Part shown: positions 1 to 4,259 of the stretch, piece by piece
Layout: every line of letters begins with the position of its first letter
Position numbering within the stretch: position 1 is the stretch's first letter
Assembly: GCA_021160885.1 (NCBI GenBank)
Contig: JAGHBR010000294.1
Location: forward strand, 1 to 10,420
DNA length: 10,420 nt
Direction of reading: 5' to 3'
Source of the DNA: Caldisericaceae bacterium
GTDB lineage: Bacteria > Calditrichota > Calditrichia > Calditrichales > Calditrichaceae
The notes under the pieces: generated by a model
What the model saw: only the letters and a program-made list of their open reading frames with translations
The model's database searches: none
Told to the model about the DNA's origin: nothing
Translations under genes and position numbers: made by a program

Positions 1-52
1 CCTGAGTGTACAATTTAATCTACTCATACTCCAGGCTTTTTTCTGAGTAGAT
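1..52 (+). promoter_or_regulatory. Two interlocking hairpins, terminator-like, at the window edge
   Basis: Arms 1-7 (CCTGAGT) and 28-35 (ACTCCAGG, one bulged C) can pair, and six T's follow at 37-42, which resembles an intrinsic terminator. A second perfect 9-bp pairing, 18-26 (ATCTACTCA) with 44-52 (TGAGTAGAT), has its 5' arm inside the loop of the first. The two are therefore either alternatives or an H-type pseudoknot. The most economical reading is the terminator of a gene lying before the window. The first arm may extend beyond the edge. Confidence 0.35.
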
Positions 53-79
53 AGAAAACAAGTTTAAGCTAATTTCCAT

Positions 80-100
80 GTCCTGTTAACTTTTCAGGAC
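80..100. repeat. Inverted repeat GTCCTG / CAGGAC
   Basis: A perfect 6-bp inverted repeat around a 9-base spacer. No T-run follows on either strand, so it is not an intrinsic terminator. Its role is unknown; it is one member of the inverted-repeat cluster in this leader. Confidence 0.3.
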
Positions 101-179
101 CAGATACAGACAATATTTATTTAAACATACCAGGCAAGGAAGCATTCATTAACAAGGAATTTTGGAACAATTGATTATC

Positions 180-210
180 TTTGCCGGATTCTGAGGCAAA
201 TGTTCCGGAA
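180..210. repeat. Overlapping inverted repeats around TTCCGGAA
   Basis: TTTGCC (180-185) pairs with GGCAAA (195-200). CCGGA (184-188) can alternatively pair with TCCGG (204-208), and TTCCGGAA (203-210) is a perfect palindrome. The first two pairings share bases 184-185, so they compete. This could be an operator or a switchable leader fold; the sequence alone does not decide. Confidence 0.3.
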
Positions 211-212
211 AC

Positions 213-234
213 AGCACAATTACAATGCTTTTTT
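213..234 (+). terminator. Weak terminator-like hairpin with T-run
   Basis: AGCA (213-216) and TGCT (226-229) form a 4-bp stem around a 9-base loop, and the T-run extends to 234. The upstream A's at 209-211 could add A-U pairs past a bulged C. The stem is short, so this is at best a weak or conditional terminator upstream of the gene at 318. Confidence 0.25.
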
Positions 235-241
235 CTCGCCC

Positions 242-268
242 TCATCAAATGAAAGGAGTCATTGATGA
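242..268 (+). promoter_or_regulatory. Hairpin presenting a Shine-Dalgarno sequence in its loop
   Basis: TCATCAA-(A)-TGA (242-252) pairs with TCATTGATGA (259-268), giving 10 bp with a single bulged A. The six-base loop 253-258 is exactly AAGGAG, the strongest Shine-Dalgarno match in the window. It sits six bases before an ATG at 265, but that frame ends after two codons (Met-Asn-stop, 265-273). The site therefore does not serve the main gene directly. It may load ribosomes on a minimal leader ORF, or it may be chance. Confidence 0.4.
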
Positions 269-291
269 ACTGAATGTGCTGAAATGATTTG

Positions 292-309
292 TTCTGATTG
301 AAATCAGAA
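292..309. promoter_or_regulatory. Perfect 8-bp dyad just before the start codon
   Basis: TTCTGATT (292-299) and AATCAGAA (302-309) are perfect inverted arms separated by GA, ending eight bases before the ATG at 318. It could be a repressor operator, or an RNA hairpin next to the ribosome-binding region. Only the symmetry is seen; the function is inferred. Confidence 0.4.
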
Positions 310-317
310 TGGAATAA

Positions 318-2786
318 ATGTTTAGCATGAAGACAATCATCTTTTTAGCGCTGTTTGCCTGCACTTTGTGGGCCCGGTATGAAGTTTTTATTGATAAGAA
401 CATCAATGTTGCGCCGGGCATTGTTTACAAACATTTACGCGTTTTTGAAAAATTCTGGAATATTAACTTCCTCGAAATCGACCTTAAAAACCCTTACGTA
501 AAAATAGAAACTGTAAAAGCTGAGAATTCTCTAACTAGCTTTGAAACGGTAAGTTCTATGGCCAGGAGAAGAAGTTTTAACGGCCATCAGGTCGTTGCCG
601 CCATCAACGCAGATTTTTTTGACATTGATGGAATTCCAAACAATGTACAGGTGGTTCAGGGACAAATTCTTCAGAATCCGACCAATGTTTCGACCCTTGG
701 CTTTGATGCAGAAAATCATCCCTGGTTAGGAATGGTTTCTTTTAACGGCGAGATCATTACAAAAAATGGTAATCATTCAATCCAGGGGATTAATAAGATT
801 CGGGAACCTGATGAGATTGTGCTTTACAACTCATATTACGGTTCTTCAACAAAAACCGACCGCTGGGGAAGTGAAGCAGCTATTCGCCCCATTACGCCCT
901 GGATCGTCAATGACACGGTTTGGGCAGTAGTTACTGCCAAGCAAAGCTTTAAAGGCGATATGGCGATTCCTGAAAATGGCGCCGTTCTTTCGGCCCAGGG
1001 TGAAGCCATGATTTTTCTGGACAACAACGCAGTGATAGGCGACACCATCGCCCTGGTCCTGAATCTGTCACCGGCTTTACCAAAATTGGTTGAAATGGTT
1101 GGTGGCTTTCCCAAAATCGTTTACCAGGGTAAAAATTGGGCGACGAAAGGCTATCAGGAAGAAGGCGGCCCGGTTCATGCTTTTCAAGTTCATCCCCGAA
1201 CGGCCATTGGTTTTAATGCGGATTCCAGCAAGTTCTATTTTTTTACGGTCGATGGGCGCAAACCTGGTGTTTTCCGTGGCATGACCCTGCCGGAATTGGC
1301 GGATGTGATGATTGATTTTGGCGTGGCTTACGGGGTGAATTTAGATGGCGGCGGTTCCACCACCTTTGTTCTCTCAAATGAGGTTAAGAATTTCCCTACC
1401 GAAGGCGAAGAACGGCCTGTAGCAGCAGCCCTTTTAGCCGTTTCGACCGCGCCCAACTACAGTCTTGAAACCATTCAATTAACACCGGATTCCCTGGAAT
1501 TGTATTTCACGCAAAAAGTTAAATTAAATTTTCACGGTTGGGACCAGAATTTTAATCCACTTCAGTTTAAAGAAAATGATTTTTATTTCGAAACAAGTGA
1601 AGGACTGGGCGAAATCAATGAGTCCGGCTGGTTTAAAGCGAACACTAATGGGGCTCAGGGTTATGTTTACCTTCACTACAAAAACATCGTCGATTCTACT
1701 TTCATTCGCGTGATAGGTCTCAAAAAGATTAAACTCGAACCCGAATTTTCAGTGACTGACACTCTGCAACCAATTTCGCTCTTAGTAACCGGAATAGCCG
1801 AAAACGGCAAGGAAATTTTTTTAGCAGATTCGCTTGTCCGGTGGGTTGTAAGTAATCCCAAAGTGGGAGCTGTCGTTGGAAGCGAATTTATTGGATTAAA
1901 CGAAGGTACCATCCAACTTGTTGCCTCATTGAATTCAATGAGAGACACCATTACGGTTCAAGTAAAAGCAGATGCCAGCCTGGAAATTGCCGATTGGATG
2001 GAAGTACCCAATGGTTGGCTACTGGCAGGCAATCAGGTGGATTTAATCCATTCTTCATTAAAGCAGGATTCATCGATCAAACGCGCCGGGCATTATTCTT
2101 TACGTCTTGATTATCAGTTTGTTTACAATGATTCAGGCGAAACAGATTATTTCTTAAAAAAGCAGATCAATTTTGCCGGAGAACCGGAAAAAATCGCGGT
2201 TGACTTTAAGTCTGACGGTAACAATCATCGTCTGGGTTTTGTTGTTTCAAATACAGAAGGGCAATTATTCAAGACGGATCTCAGTGGTCCGTTGAGTGAC
2301 AGCCAAAAATTTGTTACAGTCATAAAATCGATTAATGATTTTTCTGCCCTTGACACCAATGCTAATTTCCATTTTCCAATCAAATTGGAATACATCTGGT
2401 TTAAACCGGGAAATGTGGCTAAAAACGGAGAACTGGTAAGCGGAGCGGTTTATTTTGACTATTTACGTGTACAATATTCAAAAAATGACAATTTAAGGTT
2501 TGCATCAACTACCATGTTACCTGAAAAGATTCGCCTGTTCTCCAATTACCCTAATCCTTTTAATGCCAGCACAACGCTCCAGTTTGAATTATCAGAACCT
2601 CAAATGGTTGAAGTCCAAATTTTTGATTTGCAGGGACGGTTGGTTGAAAATATTTTACGCAAACAACTGCCTTCTGGTAAACATCATCTGCAATGGCAGG
2701 CAGATCGTTTTGCTTCGGGCATTTATTTTGCCAGGGTAAAGACCGGCAGAATCATTCTACTGCAAAAAATGGTATTGTTAAAATGA
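318..2786 (+). CDS. Secreted phosphodiester glycosidase (NAGPA) domain protein with T9SS C-terminal sorting domain
   Basis: The 822-residue protein is modular. A signal peptide covers about 1-19 (Lys5, hydrophobic core, likely cleavage after TLWA). A phosphodiester glycosidase (NAGPA, formerly DUF2233) domain at about 60-375 has the family marks: NADFF at 97-101, RTAIG at 294-298, VDGR at 311-314 and LDGGGS at 342-347. A bacterial Ig-like (BIG2-type) segment follows at about 468-550, then a beta-rich, possibly carbohydrate-binding segment at about 553-722. The tail, about 735-822, is a type IX sorting domain (SNYPNPFN at 742-749, GIYFARV at 801-807, ending KMVLLK). The family includes the human enzyme that uncovers mannose-6-phosphate; bacterial members act on glycan phosphodiesters or glycosides, and the substrate here is unknown. 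By inference it acts at the cell surface or outside. An in-frame ATG at 327 is an alternative start with an equally good signal peptide. LFAC (12-15) is a poor lipobox, so I prefer signal peptidase I. A Met-Glu-stop mini-ORF (309-317) abuts the start. Confidence 0.93.
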   Translation: MFSMKTIIFLALFACTLWARYEVFIDKNINVAPGIVYKHLRVFEKFWNINFLEIDLKNPYVKIETVKAENSLTSFETVSSMARRRSFNGHQVVAAINADFFDIDGIPNNVQVVQGQILQNPTNVSTLGFDAENHPWLGMVSFNGEIITKNGNHSIQGINKIREPDEIVLYNSYYGSSTKTDRWGSEAAIRPITPWIVNDTVWAVVTAKQSFKGDMAIPENGAVLSAQGEAMIFLDNNAVIGDTIALVLNLSPALPKLVEMVGGFPKIVYQGKNWATKGYQEEGGPVHAFQVHPRTAIGFNADSSKFYFFTVDGRKPGVFRGMTLPELADVMIDFGVAYGVNLDGGGSTTFVLSNEVKNFPTEGEERPVAAALLAVSTAPNYSLETIQLTPDSLELYFTQKVKLNFHGWDQNFNPLQFKENDFYFETSEGLGEINESGWFKANTNGAQGYVYLHYKNIVDSTFIRVIGLKKIKLEPEFSVTDTLQPISLLVTGIAENGKEIFLADSLVRWVVSNPKVGAVVGSEFIGLNEGTIQLVASLNSMRDTITVQVKADASLEIADWMEVPNGWLLAGNQVDLIHSSLKQDSSIKRAGHYSLRLDYQFVYNDSGETDYFLKKQINFAGEPEKIAVDFKSDGNNHRLGFVVSNTEGQLFKTDLSGPLSDSQKFVTVIKSINDFSALDTNANFHFPIKLEYIWFKPGNVAKNGELVSGAVYFDYLRVQYSKNDNLRFASTTMLPEKIRLFSNYPNPFNASTTLQFELSEPQMVEVQIFDLQGRLVENILRKQLPSGKHHLQWQADRFASGIYFARVKTGRIILLQKMVLLK

Positions 2787-2796
2787 GTTGTCCCCT

Positions 2797-2827
2797 CAAT
2801 TGAATCTTGCTCAGGCAAATTAAATTG
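2797..2827 (+). other. Stem-loop after the glycosidase-domain gene, before the tRNA
   Basis: CAATT (2797-2801) pairs with AATTG (2823-2827), AAT (2803-2805) with ATT (2819-2821) and TTGC (2807-2810) with GCAA (2815-2818). This gives 12 bp with one G-A mismatch and one bulged C, closed by a TCAG loop. It lies ten bases past the stop codon at 2786. No T-run follows, so it is not a standard intrinsic terminator. It may protect the 3' end or mark RNA processing ahead of the tRNA. Confidence 0.45.
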
Positions 2828-2847
2828 TGTAAATTATAGCAACACAC

Positions 2848-2921
2848 GGGCGGTTAGCTCAGCTGGTCAGAGCGCTACGCTCACATCGTAGAGGTCACAG
2901 GTTCGAGTCCTGTACCGCCCA
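2848..2921 (+). tRNA. tRNA-Val (anticodon CAC)
   Basis: A complete 74-base cloverleaf. The acceptor stem GGGCGGT (2848-2854) pairs with ACCGCCC (2914-2920), with discriminator A at 2921. The D stem is GCTC/GAGC, with AGCTGGTCA in the loop. The anticodon stem CTACG/CGTAG holds loop CTCACAT, with anticodon CAC at 2882-2884. The T stem ACAGG/CCTGT encloses TTCGAGT. All stems are perfectly paired. The anticodon reads GTG valine codons. The 3' CCA is not encoded (CAA follows), so it must be added enzymatically. No convincing promoter is seen: TTGCTC (2807-2812) and TAAATT (2830-2835) are 17 bases apart but poor matches, and the first lies in the preceding hairpin. Confidence 0.97.
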
Positions 2922-2933
2922 CAATAAAAACTT

Positions 2934-2959
2934 AGCTTCTCCTCAGGGAAAGCTTTTTT
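2934..2959 (+). terminator. Intrinsic terminator of the tRNA gene
   Basis: AGCTT (2934-2938), a bulged C, and TCC (2940-2942) pair with GGA (2947-2949) and AAGCT (2950-2954), closed by a TCAG loop and followed by five T's (2955-2959). It starts 12 bases past the tRNA 3' end, the expected place for tRNA transcript termination. It also separates the tRNA from the hydrolase gene, which would then need its own promoter. Confidence 0.65.
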
Positions 2960-2980
2960 CATTTCGGGCTTTTTACGAAT

Positions 2981-3002
2981 ATCAATTTTCCCTTGAATTG
3001 AT
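2981..3002. promoter_or_regulatory. Perfect 7-bp dyad just before the hydrolase start
   Basis: ATCAATT (2981-2987) and AATTGAT (2996-3002) are perfect inverted arms around an 8-base spacer, ending five bases before the ATG at 3008. No Shine-Dalgarno is visible between the dyad and the start. It could be an operator or a translation-limiting hairpin. The arms are AT-rich, so chance is a real alternative. Confidence 0.3.
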
Positions 3003-3007
3003 TTATC

Positions 3008-3952
3008 ATGAAAAAATGGCTATTAATAATTATTTCATTACTCCTGTTGTTCTCCTTTTCATTCTTTCTGTATCTGTACCTTAATCCTCTGCGCTTTATT
3101 GACCGCCTGGTCAGGCCTTTAAAAATTGTGCGTCAATCGACAGCCATCCTCAACTGGAATAACGAAACACGCCAGTACCTGCAAATTACCTTTCAGCGCA
3201 ACAAAGCCGACACCTTTTGTGTGACAATCAGCCGACCGGTAAAAGCCACTTCCCCACGCTTGCCGGTTATTGTCTTACTGGGGGGACTGGAAATTGGACG
3301 TCGTAGCCTGAATTACATTCCTACACATGGACAAAATATTATCGTTGCTTATGAATATCCCTACCGTCCCAAATACTGGTATGATGGTACGCCTTTGCAG
3401 CAAATCCCCTTAATTCGCCAGTCGGTATTGGTGGTTCCCGGTCAGGTTAGCCAATTAGTTGACTGGCTGCACCAGCAAAGCTGGGCCGATACCAACCGCA
3501 TCAGTTTGCTGGGCTACAGTTTCGGCGCCCTGGCGGTGCCCTCTGTTTTAAGAATCATGCAGCTCCATCAAATCAAAATCGATGGGGCCATCATGGCCTA
3601 TGGTGGCGCAAACCTTTGCCAGATTCTAAAAGCCAATTTAAAAACCATTCCATCCTATTTCCGTCCCATTGTGGCTGGATTAGCCAGCCTGGCCATCCGT
3701 CCGGTTGAACCTGCTTTACATCTTCCGCATCTAAAAGGCAAGTTTTTACTCATCAACGGTCAATTCGACCATCAAATTCCTGCCCCCTGCTGGCGCACGT
3801 TGCATCAGCTCACACCTCAATCTAAAAAGATTATTCTTCTTAAGGAAGGCCACCTGCACCCCAGGAAAAAGGCTCTGATTCAAAAAGTAATTACGCTAAG
3901 CTACAAGTGGTTAGCCCAAAACAAACTTATTCATGAGCTGAAACTGGAATAA
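3008..3952 (+). CDS. Membrane-anchored alpha/beta hydrolase
   Basis: The 314-residue protein begins with a lysine pair and a long hydrophobic stretch (about 4-26) lacking an obvious cleavage site, so it is probably a signal anchor with the enzyme domain in the periplasm. The alpha/beta-hydrolase fold shows an early strand with an oxyanion-hole-like LLGGLE (90-95), the nucleophile elbow GYSFG (169-173, Ser171), an acid in GQFDHQIP (Asp254) and a histidine in EGHLHP (His282, or possibly His284). The catalytic set therefore looks intact. The order and spacing suit esterases, lipases or peptidases of the superfamily; the substrate cannot be read from the sequence. The gene stands alone, with the tRNA terminator upstream and a convergent repeat region downstream. 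The start is the first ATG of the frame giving a typical anchor; no Shine-Dalgarno is evident. Confidence 0.88.
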   Translation: MKKWLLIIISLLLLFSFSFFLYLYLNPLRFIDRLVRPLKIVRQSTAILNWNNETRQYLQITFQRNKADTFCVTISRPVKATSPRLPVIVLLGGLEIGRRSLNYIPTHGQNIIVAYEYPYRPKYWYDGTPLQQIPLIRQSVLVVPGQVSQLVDWLHQQSWADTNRISLLGYSFGALAVPSVLRIMQLHQIKIDGAIMAYGGANLCQILKANLKTIPSYFRPIVAGLASLAIRPVEPALHLPHLKGKFLLINGQFDHQIPAPCWRTLHQLTPQSKKIILLKEGHLHPRKKALIQKVITLSYKWLAQNKLIHELKLE

Positions 3953-4052
3953 ATTGGTTGAATGGTTCATTGGTTGATAAGTTTAATAGGTGAAGAGGTA
4001 AATGGAGTTAAAAAGTTAAGGGTGTAAGAGTATAAGGGTTAAGGGGATTTTG

Positions 4053-4095
4053 GTTGAATGGACCATTGGTCAGCGTTTTAGCAATTTCATTCAAC
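4053..4095. repeat. Inverted repeat with an inner palindrome
   Basis: GTTGAATG (4053-4060) is the exact reverse complement of CATTCAAC (4088-4095). Inside the loop lies GACCA-T-TGGTC (4061-4071). Further GTTGAATG and CATTCAAC copies occur at 3957-3964 and 4198-4205, so several alternative foldings of this region are possible. Confidence 0.4.
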
Positions 4096-4141
4096 ATTCA
4101 AAATTCAAAATTTTTAAAGTGTTCGGTGTATTTCGGTGGCC
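4088..4141. repeat. 54-base composite direct repeat, copy 1
   Basis: The unit begins with three heptamer-like units (CATTCAA, CATTCAA, AATTCAAAA) and ends with a TTCGGTGT...TTCGGTGGC element. It matches 4198-4251 at 46 of 54 positions without gaps, the first 23 bases being identical. The copies are 110 bases apart. Confidence 0.7.
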
Positions 4142-4197
4142 TATTTTTTTATTTAACATTGCACTGCCATCGAGTAATTACATTAAAAACCATTCGA

Positions 4198-4251
4198 CAT
4201 TCAACATTCAAAATTCAAAACTTCTGAAGTTTTCGGTGTCCTTCTGTGGCT
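4198..4251. repeat. 54-base composite direct repeat, copy 2
   Basis: This is the partner of the unit at 4088, with eight substitutions. In this copy the changes complete a perfect palindrome, AAAACTTC-T-GAAGTTTT (4217-4233), that copy 1 lacks. The unit ends nine bases before the tamA stop codon. Confidence 0.7.
4217..4233. terminator. Symmetric A-stem-T hairpin, possible bidirectional terminator
   Basis: AAAACTTC (4217-4224) and GAAGTTTT (4226-4233) are perfect inverted arms around one T; as RNA this gives about 7 bp with a CTG loop. The A-run on one side and T-run on the other look alike from either strand, as in bidirectional terminators between convergent genes. The stem has little G-C, so its strength is doubtful. 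Confidence 0.35.
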
Positions 4252-4259
4252 AAACAGAA
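4242..4259 (-). other. Hairpin abutting the tamA stop codon
   Basis: TTCTGT (4242-4247) and ACAGAA (4254-4259) pair perfectly around a six-base loop, immediately after the tamA TAA (4260-4262, - strand). No U-run follows in the tamA direction. It could be a 3'-end stabilising hairpin. Confidence 0.35.

Larger units (their letters stand above)
1..317. other. Gene-free, inverted-repeat-rich region upstream of the glycosidase-domain gene
   Basis: I see no convincing coding sequence here; the longest ATG-started frame leading toward the gene is 20 codons (225-287). The stretch is unusually rich in perfect inverted repeats: 18-26 with 44-52 (9 bp), 80-85 with 95-100 (6 bp), 180-185 with 195-200 (6 bp), the 8-base palindrome 203-210, 242-252 with 259-268 (10 bp with one bulge) and 292-299 with 302-309 (8 bp). 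It probably holds the 3' end of an upstream transcription unit plus the promoter and 5' leader of the gene at 318. No clear -35/-10 pair stands out. TATCTTTG at 176-183 fits the Bacteroidota -7 consensus TAnnTTTG, but I found no matching TTG about 20 bases upstream. Confidence 0.6.
3953..4259. repeat. Convergent intergenic region built of short-period repeats
   Basis: These 307 bases lie between the 3' ends of the hydrolase (+) and tamA (-), and I see no gene in them. From 3956 the + strand has 8-base-period units (GGTTGAAT, GGTTCATT, GGTTGATA) and then a GGGTGTAAG/AAGGGTTAAGGGG tract. Positions 3969-4062 contain no C at all, and 4082-4118 contain no G. GGTTGAATGG followed two bases later by CATTGGT occurs at 3956-3974 and again at 4052-4070. 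A 54-base unit is duplicated further on. The composition is unlike the flanking genes. It probably also holds the terminators of both convergent genes. Confidence 0.7.

Noticed and set aside
176..183. TATCTTTG as a Bacteroidota-type -7 promoter element.
   Set aside because: It fits TAnnTTTG, but no TTG element sits at the required distance upstream, and whether this lineage uses that promoter type is uncertain.
225..287. A 20-codon ORF upstream of and in frame with the glycosidase-domain gene.
   Set aside because: It has no well-placed Shine-Dalgarno and no recognisable product. The hairpin and strong AAGGAG motif within it serve a different frame, and its length is easily reached by chance.
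2848..2921. The tRNA gene as an attachment site for an integrated element.
   Set aside because: I saw no repeat of the tRNA 3' end elsewhere in the window and no integrase. The neighbours are ordinary chromosomal genes.
4020..4053. A G-quadruplex in the C-free tract.
   Set aside because: Only three runs of three or more G's are present (4020-4022, 4036-4038, 4043-4046), with GG at 4052-4053. A canonical three-tetrad motif needs four runs with short loops.
3956..4251. A CRISPR array suggested by regularly recurring words.
   Set aside because: There are only two copies of each longer unit, the units are internally periodic, and the intervening sequences are not uniform spacers. No cas gene is present.
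4050..4253. A 67-codon open frame on the + strand between the hydrolase and tamA.
   Set aside because: It lies wholly inside the short-period repeat block, its translation contains the repeated unit twice, and it has no domain or signal.
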